From UBA1731 sp964440985 (lineage in GTDB: Bacteria; Verrucomicrobiota; Kiritimatiellia; RFP12; UBA1067): 21,956 bases of DNA. Each line of letters begins with the position of its first letter. Position 1 is the stretch's first letter. The translations under genes were made by a program, and so were the position numbers. Below the pieces are notes generated by a model. That model did no database searches and had not been told where the DNA came from. It saw only the letters and a list, made by a program, of their open reading frames with translations. Location: contig CAYTWE010000038.1 of the NCBI GenBank assembly GCA_964440985.1, positions 1-21,956 on the forward strand, in the 5' to 3' direction. Of this stretch, positions 1-5,263 are shown in pieces.

Positions 1-6
1 GGGTAG

Positions 7-27
7 GGCGGGGCGTCGCGCCCCGCC
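7..27. repeat. GC-rich perfect inverted repeat at window edge
   Basis: A 9-bp arm GGCGGGGCG (7-15), a TCG loop (16-18) and the exact complement CGCCCCGCC (19-27) form a perfect hairpin on either strand. No T-run follows on either side, so it is not a standard intrinsic terminator. A second small hairpin, CAGGG/CCCTG (42-46 and 55-59), lies beside it. It sits beyond the tRNA terminator, in what may be a leader or spacer of a gene outside the window. Its function is unknown. Confidence 0.5.
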
Positions 28-91
28 GTTGACGTACACGACAGGGATCTCACGCCCTGCTTCGGAATTCCTGACAACCCCCGCACACAAC

Positions 92-122
92 AAAAAAAAA
101 CTCGGAGAGTGTTCTCCAAGTT
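92..122 (-). terminator. Intrinsic terminator of the sORF/tRNA-Cys/tRNA-Val unit
   Basis: On the minus strand a 10-bp stem, AACTTGGAGA (122-113) with TCTCCGAGTT (108-99), closes an ACAC loop with a single G-U pair. It runs directly into nine T residues (100-92). It begins 12 nt after the encoded CCA end of tRNA-Val, as expected for the end of this transcription unit. Confidence 0.9.
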
Positions 123-133
123 TTGTAAATGAA

Positions 134-210
134 TGGTGGGTGATACTGGACTCGAACCAGTGACCCCTACCGTGTGAAGGTAGTGCTCTAACCAACTGAG
201 CTAATCACCC
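134..210 (-). tRNA. tRNA-Val (anticodon CAC)
   Basis: The minus strand folds as a complete 77-nt tRNA. The 7-bp acceptor stem GGGTGAT/ATCACCC is followed by discriminator A and an encoded CCA end. The anticodon stem CTACC/GGTAG carries loop TTCACAC, giving anticodon CAC, which reads GUG valine codons. The T arm has the ACTGG/CCAGT stem with loop TTCGAGT. It lies 3 nt downstream of tRNA-Cys and upstream of a strong terminator, so the two tRNAs are almost certainly processed from one transcript. Confidence 0.97.
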
Positions 211-213
211 AAA

Positions 214-287
214 TGGAGGTGGGAAGCGGAGTTGAACCGCTGTAGACGGATTTGCAGTCCGTAACCTAACCGCTCGGCCATCCCACC
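214..287 (-). tRNA. tRNA-Cys (anticodon GCA)
   Basis: The minus strand folds as a 74-nt tRNA with acceptor stem GGTGGGA/TCCCACC, discriminator U (typical of tRNA-Cys) and an encoded CCA. The anticodon stem ACGGA/TCCGT holds loop CTGCAAA, giving anticodon GCA. It is 28 nt downstream of the small basic ORF at 316-411 and 3 nt upstream of tRNA-Val. No separate promoter is visible between the ORF and the tRNA, so it appears to be transcribed from the promoter at 421-449. Confidence 0.97.
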
Positions 288-315
288 TTCAAGGCACACG
301 CAAAAGCGTATTACC

Positions 316-411
316 TTATTTCTTCTTGGCCGCAAGAAGCTTCGCATTGACACGCTTGTTGCGTGCGATGCGCCGCGCTCTCTTGGCTCGTGTTCTAAGC
401 TGTTGTCCCAT
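316..411 (-). CDS. 31-residue very basic small protein, first gene of a tRNA operon
   Basis: An ATG at 411 opens 31 codons ending in TAA (318-316). The product begins MGQQLRTRAKRARRIARNK and ends in AAKKK; about 14 of 31 residues are Arg or Lys and none is acidic. An in-frame TGA at 429-427 means no longer ATG start exists. The -10 box lies only 9 nt before the ATG, so the mRNA would be leaderless or have a leader of a few bases; no Shine-Dalgarno is present. Composition and size suggest a ribosome-associated or other RNA-binding protein, and I have an unverified impression that similar short MGQ-type basic proteins occur in PVC bacteria. The operon position with two tRNAs supports a role in translation, but this is inference. 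Confidence 0.68.
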   Translation of the reverse strand: MGQQLRTRAKRARRIARNKRVNAKLLAAKKK

Positions 412-420
412 AGGCCGTGT

Positions 421-449
421 AATATATCAAATCACGGTTTCGGATGCAA
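421..449 (-). promoter_or_regulatory. Sigma70-type promoter for the sORF/tRNA unit
   Basis: On the minus strand TTGCAT (449-444), a 17-bp spacer and TATATT (426-421) match a housekeeping promoter. ACACGG follows the -10 directly, as at three other promoters here. The predicted start falls within about 1-5 nt of the sORF ATG at 411. Confidence 0.72.
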
Positions 450-664
450 GCGCAAAATCACTGATTTGCGTTTTTTTTTTCGCTGCGCCATCCTGCACCC
501 TTCCGGTTCTGCGCAACCGACGCAAACTCACAGTGCACCAAAAAGAAATTGACGCTCTCAAGCGGACTGAAAATCGCCCAAACGGTAATTTACGGTGAGA
601 TGATTGACGGATAGACTTTGGCGGACATTAAATCGTCTACCGCGAGTCGGCAGAGTGACCGCAG
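450..664. other. Intergenic stretch between hydF and the sORF/tRNA promoter
   Basis: These roughly 215 bases follow the hydF stop codon (TGA, 667-665). I see no convincing gene on either strand; the open frame on the plus strand across 326-598 has no supporting feature and overlaps the sORF and its promoter antisense. On the minus strand a weak stem CTGCCG/CGGTAG occurs shortly after hydF without a T-run. The only strong structure is the hairpin plus T10 at 451-480. Confidence 0.5.
451..480 (+). terminator. Possible plus-strand intrinsic terminator (hairpin plus T10)
   Basis: CGCAAAATCA (451-460) and TGATTTGCG (462-470) form an AT-rich stem with one bulged base, followed on the plus strand by exactly ten T (471-480). 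The geometry is that of an intrinsic terminator, but no plus-strand gene lies upstream, so its client would have to be an antisense or non-coding RNA. On the minus strand the same T10 reads as an A-tract 22-31 bp upstream of the -35 box at 444-449, and could instead act as a promoter-upstream element. Confidence 0.35.
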
Positions 665-1804
665 TCATGTCCGTCTTGCCATGCATGTGGCCGGCTCTAC
701 ACCAATTCCACCTGCTGCAGCCAGGACAAGCCCGTAGTTCGTGATGGGTATTCCGGCCTCAACCGCCACTGAGATTCTTCGTTGCATCTCGCGTCTTGTC
801 AACATACATCCGCCGCAGTGCACAACCAGTTTGGGGCGGCAGACGTCAAACGGGAACGTTCCGCCGGAACTGAAAACGAAATCCAGTCTCCTGCCGGTAA
901 GCTTTGCAATCGCCTGAGGAATCTTGACCGTGCCGATATCACCGCACTGGCGATGGTGCGTACATCCCTCGGATATCAGCACAACATCGCCGTCCGACAG
1001 CCCCGTCAAAGCGGTCAAGCCTCGGCAGTATACATCAAGGTCGCCCTTTGCGCGGGCAAACAGAATCGAAAACGAGGTAAGAGGAATGTCCTTGGGCAAC
1101 GCCGCATCAACTGCCTTGAATACCTGGGAATCAGTGATTGCAAACTTTGGCTTGGGCGACATCGGGGACGCGAACATCTTCAAAAGCGCATCGGGCTGAC
1201 AGACCTGCACAATGCCGCCCGCATCAAGAATCTCCCGTATGACCTGCTGCTGCGGAAGTATGAGTCGCCCTCTTGGCGCACTTCCATCCTGGGGGCAGAC
1301 AAGAAGCACTGAATCGCCACAATGCACGAGATCCCCGACAAGGGGCTTCGTCGTCTCCTGGACATTGGTAGACGCAACCTGCCGCCTCAAATCTTCAACG
1401 TCATCGCCGCGACGGTATTCCAGAACGACCACACAACGTCTGCGACACTCATCCATGAAATGCGAAAACTCAGGATCGGTCAGACGTCCCGTGGCACGCG
1501 GCTGCGACGACACCCAGATTGCCACATCGGTTGAAGCAAGCACTGAATACGCTTTTTGGACGCGCATCGCACCAAGTTCACCAACATCATCGAGACCGGC
1601 AGTATCTGTAATTAGACACGGGCCAAGCGGTTTTATCTCCATCGCCTTCGAGACCGGATCAGTCGTCGTTCCGGCGACATCGCTGACAATGGCGACATCC
1701 TGACCGGCAAAGGCGTTGACAAGCGTCGACTTGCCAGCATTCCTCAATCCAAAGAACGCTACATGAATCCGGTTCGCCTTTGGCGTCTCATTCAGTTCCG
1801 CCAT
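665..1804 (-). CDS. hydF: [FeFe]-hydrogenase H-cluster maturation GTPase HydF
   Basis: HydF is the cytoplasmic scaffold on which HydE and HydG build the 2Fe precursor of the hydrogenase H-cluster before transfer to apo-HydA. The 379-residue product has an N-terminal Era/TrmE-like GTPase domain with P-loop GLRNAGKS (19-26), the switch I segment GTTTDP (45-50) and G3 DTAG (67-70). The C-terminal cluster-binding domain carries CTH (Cys281, His283) and CGGC (Cys330, Cys333), fitting the family pattern CxHx46-53CxxC exactly (46 residues). The canonical G4 NKxD is not apparent: the expected strand reads VVVLEYRRGDD (125-135). The ATG at 1804 follows AAAAGGGTGGG as ribosome binding site. It begins 42 nt after tRNA-Leu with no promoter seen between them. 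hydA, hydE and hydG are not in the window. Confidence 0.95.
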   Translation of the reverse strand: MAELNETPKANRIHVAFFGLRNAGKSTLVNAFAGQDVAIVSDVAGTTTDPVSKAMEIKPLGPCLITDTAGLDDVGELGAMRVQKAYSVLASTDVAIWVSSQPRATGRLTDPEFSHFMDECRRRCVVVLEYRRGDDVEDLRRQVASTNVQETTKPLVGDLVHCGDSVLLVCPQDGSAPRGRLILPQQQVIREILDAGGIVQVCQPDALLKMFASPMSPKPKFAITDSQVFKAVDAALPKDIPLTSFSILFARAKGDLDVYCRGLTALTGLSDGDVVLISEGCTHHRQCGDIGTVKIPQAIAKLTGRRLDFVFSSGGTFPFDVCRPKLVVHCGGCMLTRREMQRRISVAVEAGIPITNYGLVLAAAGGIGVEPATCMARRT

Positions 1805-1846
1805 ATGCCCACCCTTTTGGCGATGAAGAGAACCAAGCTACATAAA

Positions 1847-1930
1847 TGGTGGGCGCGGAGGGACTTGAACCCTCACTCCTTGCGGAACTGGAACCTAAAT
1901 CCAGCGTGTCTGCCATTTCACCACGCGCCC
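1847..1930 (-). tRNA. tRNA-Leu (anticodon TAG)
   Basis: The minus strand gives an 84-nt type II tRNA with acceptor stem GGGCGCG/CGCGCCC, discriminator A and encoded CCA. The anticodon stem CTGGA/TCCAG carries loop TTTAGGT, giving anticodon UAG (reads CUA and other CUN leucine codons). The variable arm TCCGCAAGGAG is consistent with leucine. It lies between the hairpins after rplQ and hydF, and I see no clear promoter of its own. Confidence 0.97.
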
Positions 1931-1931
1931 T

Positions 1932-1974
1932 AAAACGACAAGCCGACGGATCCGTACAGTGGATTCGCCGGCTT
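1932..1974 (-). terminator. Long hairpin with short T-run between rplQ and tRNA-Leu
   Basis: On the minus strand AAGCCGGCGAATCC (1974-1961) pairs with GGATCCGTCGGCTT (1953-1940) across a 7-nt loop, with one A-C mismatch and one G-U pair. Only a short TTTT (1935-1932) follows after TGTCG, so termination may be partial. It could also act as a processing hairpin ahead of tRNA-Leu. Confidence 0.5.
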
Positions 1975-1977
1975 GAG

Positions 1978-2000
1978 TAAAGAAAGAGGAAAACCCTCTT
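1978..2000 (-). terminator. Short hairpin overlapping the rplQ stop codon
   Basis: On the minus strand AAGAGG (2000-1995) and CCTCTT (1989-1984) form a 6-bp stem around GTTTT, followed by TCTTT. It starts inside the TAA stop codon of rplQ. It may be a weak terminator or a 3'-end stabiliser for the alpha operon mRNA, ahead of the longer hairpin at 1940-1974. Confidence 0.4.
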
Positions 2001-2409
2001 ACTTCGCTTCCTCCGCCGCAGCCTCGGCTACGGGAGCATCATCCTTGATCTCCTCGACGCAGACCCACTGCAGAAGCACCATCTTCGCCGCATCACCCTT
2101 GCGGGTGAACAGCTTGAGGATGCGGGTATATCCGCCGTTGCGGCCTTCGAGAGCCGGAACGATCTTGTCAAAGAGCTTCTTGACGGCCTTCGGCTGGGTG
2201 AGACGTGCGGCAGCAAGCCTGCGAGCGGCCAAATCCCCCTTGCGGGCGATTGTGACGAGCTTTTCGGCAAGCTTCCGCGCTTCCTTTGCCTTAGGCAGCG
2301 TTGTTCTGATTGTCTCTGCGAGGATGAGGTTGGTGACCATGTTCCTCATCATGAGGTCACGGTGCGCTGTCGAGCGCCCAAACTTCTTTGCAACTCTCTG
2401 GTGACGCAT
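1999..2409 (-). CDS. rplQ: 50S ribosomal protein bL17
   Basis: bL17 is a structural protein of the large ribosomal subunit near the peptide exit tunnel. The 136-residue product starts with the family signature MRHQRVAKKFGRSTAHRD and continues through the conserved LxxxEtIrTTlpKAKEAR segment (about residues 29-46). The core ends near residue 120 and is followed by an Ala/Glu-rich tail (about the last 15 residues) that the compact E. coli protein lacks. The start at 2409 is preceded by AGGAG about 9 nt upstream and lies 18 nt after the rpoA stop, so it is the last gene of the alpha operon. Two hairpins follow its stop codon. Confidence 0.97.
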   Translation of the reverse strand: MRHQRVAKKFGRSTAHRDLMMRNMVTNLILAETIRTTLPKAKEARKLAEKLVTIARKGDLAARRLAAARLTQPKAVKKLFDKIVPALEGRNGGYTRILKLFTRKGDAAKMVLLQWVCVEEIKDDAPVAEAAAEEAK

Positions 2410-2427
2410 TGTAGGTGTCTCCTGAAA

Positions 2428-3435
2428 TTATTTCTTCGATTCAAGCAAATCGGCGTCGAACTTGTATCCGAGGCAAAGCCCAAGCTCTTTCAGCTTATCC
2501 TTGATCTCGGTGAGCGACTTCTTGCCGAAGTTGCGGTATTTGAGCATATCCGCCTCGGTCTTCGAGACGAGTTCGCCCACTGTCGCGATGCTCGCGTTGT
2601 TGAGGCAGTTCGCAGCGCGTACGGAAAGTTCAATCTCGTTGACGGACATATTGAGGAGCTTGCGAAGGCGCTCGCGCTCGTTCGCTCCCTTGTCTGCCTC
2701 GTCATCGAACTCAAGAATCTCTTCCTGCGCGTAGTCCACAAACACGTCAAGGTGGCGGCGAAGCACCGCAGCTGCGGTCTTGAGCGCATCGTCAGGCGTC
2801 ACGCGACCATCCGTCCAGATGTCGAGGATGAGCTTCTCGTAGTCGGTGCGCTGTCCAACGCGGGTGTTCTCCACGAGGAAGTTGGCACGGGTGACAGGTG
2901 AGAAGATGGAATCTATCGCGATGCGCCCAATCTCCTGATCAGGCAGCTTGTTCGCCTCTGCAAGGCAGAAGCCACGACCGATCTTGAGTTCGCACTCAAG
3001 CTCAATGCTTCCGCCCGGCGCAAGGGTGCATATCTCCTGACGCGGATTGAGAACCTCGATGGAATTGCTTTCCGCGAAATCTCCGGCGTAGACCGTGCAC
3101 GACCCCTTGTCAGCCTTCTTCTTGAGGGAAATGGGCTGCAGATCGCGGGTAAACGACTTCAGCAGAACGCGCTTGAGGTTGAGGATGATGTCTGTGACAT
3201 CCTCCACGCACCCCGGAATTGTACCAAACTCGTGATGGACGCCGGCAATCTTCACGCTCGAAATCGCACATCCCTCAATCGAGGACAGCAGAACCCGGCG
3301 GAGAGAGTTTCCGATGGTGCGTCCATAGCCAATTTCAAACGGCTCAGCTGTAAAGTGAGCGTACGTGCCAGTGGCTGTACTCTCATCCTTGACAATACTG
3401 TGCGGCATTTCAAAGCGGCTCAAACGGATCGGCAT
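2428..3435 (-). CDS. rpoA: DNA-directed RNA polymerase subunit alpha
   Basis: The alpha subunit dimerises to seed RNA polymerase assembly, and its C-terminal domain contacts UP elements and activators. The 335-residue protein has the N-terminal assembly domain including FEIGYGRTIGNSLRRVLLSS (33-52), and a C-terminal domain whose VRAANCL and FGKKSLTEIKDKLKELGL segments match the helix-hairpin-helix DNA-binding unit. The arginine equivalent to E. coli Arg265 is kept, so recognition of A-rich upstream DNA should be possible. AAAGGAGG lies just before the ATG at 3435, the strongest ribosome binding site of the operon. It sits between rpsD and rplQ as in most bacteria. Confidence 0.98.
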   Translation of the reverse strand: MPIRLSRFEMPHSIVKDESTATGTYAHFTAEPFEIGYGRTIGNSLRRVLLSSIEGCAISSVKIAGVHHEFGTIPGCVEDVTDIILNLKRVLLKSFTRDLQPISLKKKADKGSCTVYAGDFAESNSIEVLNPRQEICTLAPGGSIELECELKIGRGFCLAEANKLPDQEIGRIAIDSIFSPVTRANFLVENTRVGQRTDYEKLILDIWTDGRVTPDDALKTAAAVLRRHLDVFVDYAQEEILEFDDEADKGANERERLRKLLNMSVNEIELSVRAANCLNNASIATVGELVSKTEADMLKYRNFGKKSLTEIKDKLKELGLCLGYKFDADLLESKK

Positions 3436-3480
3436 GAAAAACCTCCTTTGAGAAAGTTGAAAAAACTGTGACCCGAACTA

Positions 3481-4089
3481 TCAGCGGCTGAAGAGTTCGA
3501 CGATAAGCTGCATTTCAGCGTTTTCAGGGATCTCTTCACGCGTAGGAACGCTCTGGAGCGTACCCTGCATCTTAGCTTCGTCCCAAACGAGCCAACCGAC
3601 CACAGGAGACTTGTGCCCCTTCAGCGACTCAACGACGGAAACCATGTTGCGATCCTTCTCGCGCACGGACACGATGTCGCCAGGACGGACTATCGCGCTC
3701 GGAATGTTGCAGACCTCACCGTTGACGGTGACATGGCGGTGGGAGACGAGCTGGCGGGCGCCGGCACGCGTCGGCGCAAGGCCGAGACGATAGGCGACAT
3801 TGTCGAGACGGCACTCGCACATGGCGAGCATGATGTCACCCGTAATGCCCTGCTTGGCCTTCGCACGCTCGAAGAACAGACGGAACTGCTTCTCGCGCAT
3901 ACCGTAGATTGCTTTGACCTTCTGCTTTTCGCGAAGCTGCACGCCATATTCGGACATTTTCTTGCGGCGCTTGTTGGCACCATGCTGTCCAGGCGGATTC
4001 GGACGACGCTCAAGAACCTTGTCCGGGCCGAAAATCGGCTCACCGAAACGACGGGAAATCTTGGTCCTCGGACCTGTATAGCGACCCAT
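3481..4089 (-). CDS. rpsD: 30S ribosomal protein uS4
   Basis: uS4 binds 16S rRNA early in 30S assembly; in E. coli it also represses translation of the alpha operon. The 202-residue product starts MGRYTGPRTKISRRFGEP and contains ERRPNPPGQHG (28-38) and the S4 RNA-binding domain around LDNVAYRLGLAPTRAGARQL. The N-terminus lacks the four-cysteine zinc cluster, so it is the zinc-free type. Its ATG is only 1 nt after the rpsK stop, and its ribosome binding site GGAGAG lies inside the rpsK coding end, which suggests translational coupling. Confidence 0.98.
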   Translation of the reverse strand: MGRYTGPRTKISRRFGEPIFGPDKVLERRPNPPGQHGANKRRKKMSEYGVQLREKQKVKAIYGMREKQFRLFFERAKAKQGITGDIMLAMCECRLDNVAYRLGLAPTRAGARQLVSHRHVTVNGEVCNIPSAIVRPGDIVSVREKDRNMVSVVESLKGHKSPVVGWLVWDEAKMQGTLQSVPTREEIPENAEMQLIVELFSR

Positions 4090-4090
4090 G

Positions 4091-4564
4091 TTACACTCTC
4101 CTCCGTTTGCGGGGACGGCACCCGTTGTGCGCGAGCGGCGTCGTATCGGTAATCATCGTTACGCGGATGCCAGCAGCCTGAATTGCGCGGACTGCCGACT
4201 CACGGCCCTGTCCTGCGCCCTGCATACGCACCTCGCACTCGTGCATTCCCTTGGCAACAGCCGTACGGGCGGCATCCTGCGCCACCATCGTCGCGGCAAA
4301 AGCCGTGGACTTGCGGGAACCCTTGAATCCAGCCTTGCCGGCCGAACTCCAGGCGATGACCCCACCGCGGGCATCCGCAATGGACACCTGCGTGTTGTTG
4401 AATGTGCTGCGGATGAACGCGATACCAGCAGGTATCGACTTTCCGGCACGTACCTTCTTCGTTGGCGCTCCGGCGCCTGCGGCCGCCCCGTCGGCGGCTT
4501 CAGAGGCAGCAATCGGCGCCGCTGCGGCGGCGACTTCGGGCTGCTTGAGAGTTTCTTCGCTCAT
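4091..4564 (-). CDS. rpsK: 30S ribosomal protein uS11 with Ala-rich N-terminal extension
   Basis: uS11 lies on the 30S platform near the E site. The 157-residue product has a conserved core from about residue 44 (GIAFIRSTFNNTQVSI), the GFKGSRKST block and the C-terminal HNGCRPRKRRRV. It exceeds the usual length of about 125-130 residues because of a 40-residue leader rich in Ala and acidic residues (MSEETLKQPEVAAAAAP...). The extension seems real: AGGAAA precedes the ATG at 4564, and there is no equally good internal methionine before the core. The usually conserved GPGxGRE loop reads GAGQGRE here. It is coupled to rpsD downstream. Confidence 0.97.
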   Translation of the reverse strand: MSEETLKQPEVAAAAAPIAASEAADGAAAGAGAPTKKVRAGKSIPAGIAFIRSTFNNTQVSIADARGGVIAWSSAGKAGFKGSRKSTAFAATMVAQDAARTAVAKGMHECEVRMQGAGQGRESAVRAIQAAGIRVTMITDTTPLAHNGCRPRKRRRV

Positions 4565-4592
4565 TGCTTTCCTGTTGTTTCAAAAAAAGCGT

Positions 4593-4979
4593 TTACTTCT
4601 TGGGCGACGCACCGCGAATCGCGGCGGACGAGGCCTTGCGGTTGCCCTTGCGCGTCTTGGCGTTCGTCTTCGTGCGCTGCCCACGCACCGGCAATCCCCT
4701 CTTGTGGCGGAGACCGCGATACGATCCGATCTGGATCAGACGACGGATGTTCTGGGACACTTCACGGCGGAGATCGCCCTCCACGCGATAGTGATCCTGA
4801 ATGTACGTCGTGATGGCATGGATCTCATCCTGTGTGAGATCCTCGGCCTTCTTTGAAGGCTCGATCTTGCAAGCGGCGAGTACATCGTCCGCACGCTTCG
4901 GTCCAATACCGTGGATATAACGGAGCGCAAAGCGGCTGTGCTTCTTGCCCGGAATGTCCACACCCATGAGTCTCGGCAT
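4593..4979 (-). CDS. rpsM: 30S ribosomal protein uS13
   Basis: uS13 sits on the head of the small subunit and forms intersubunit bridges with the large subunit. The 128-residue product starts MPRLMGVDIPGKKHSRFALR and shows the helix-hairpin-helix YIHGIGPKRAD and the basic C-terminal block GSYRGLRHKRGLPVRGQRTK followed by a Lys/Ala-rich tail. Length and order of blocks are normal. The ATG at 4979 is preceded by AAAGGAAA and lies 21 nt after the rpmJ stop; rpsK follows after 28 nt. Confidence 0.98.
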   Translation of the reverse strand: MPRLMGVDIPGKKHSRFALRYIHGIGPKRADDVLAACKIEPSKKAEDLTQDEIHAITTYIQDHYRVEGDLRREVSQNIRRLIQIGSYRGLRHKRGLPVRGQRTKTNAKTRKGNRKASSAAIRGASPKK

Positions 4980-5000
4980 GTGATTGTTTCCTTTGGTTGG

Positions 5001-5114
5001 TTAACCCTGGCGCTGTTTGTGCCGCGGATTGGTACAAATGACACGCACCACGCCTTTGCGGCGAACGATGCGGCAATTCTCGCATATGCGACGAACTGAG
5101 CTGCGAACTTTCAT
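5001..5114 (-). CDS. rpmJ: 50S ribosomal protein bL36
   Basis: The 37-residue protein starts MKVRSSVRRICENCRIVRRK and ends in HKQRQG. Cys11, Cys14, Cys27 and His32 are the zinc ligands, so this is the zinc-binding (C+) form of bL36, a large-subunit protein that binds 23S rRNA. The ATG at 5114 follows a purine-rich GAAGAAAAGAAGAGA leader and the stop is TAA at 5003-5001. It is the first gene of the alpha operon, about 40 nt after a strong promoter. The secY and infA genes that often stand upstream are absent; parE occupies that position. Confidence 0.97.
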   Translation of the reverse strand: MKVRSSVRRICENCRIVRRKGVVRVICTNPRHKQRQG

Positions 5115-5155
5115 GATGAGTCTCTTCTTTTCTTCCTGTGTCAAAAAGAGCGTGT

Positions 5156-5184
5156 ATTAAACCATATTTGAGGGGAAAAAGCAA
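5156..5184 (-). promoter_or_regulatory. Promoter of the rpmJ-rpsM-rpsK-rpsD-rpoA-rplQ operon
   Basis: On the minus strand TTGCTT (5184-5179), a 17-bp spacer and TTTAAT (5161-5156) form a sigma70-type promoter, followed at once by ACACGCTC. The predicted start gives a leader of about 36 nt. An AT-rich stretch upstream of the -35 (about 5190-5215) might serve as an UP-like element. The rest of the 149-bp gap between parE and rpmJ shows no gene and no clear terminator for parE. Confidence 0.78.
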
Positions 5185-5263
5185 GGGGGTGTTTCAATAT
5201 TTTCTGAAATCTCGTTTTCCCATGCCGCAACCGCCCAATCTCCCCGTCTAAATCCTCTCGCCG

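Noticed and set aside
326..598. Open frame of 90 codons on the plus strand
   Set aside because: It lies antisense to the basic small ORF and its promoter, has poor protein-like composition and no ribosome binding site, and crosses the T10 tract.
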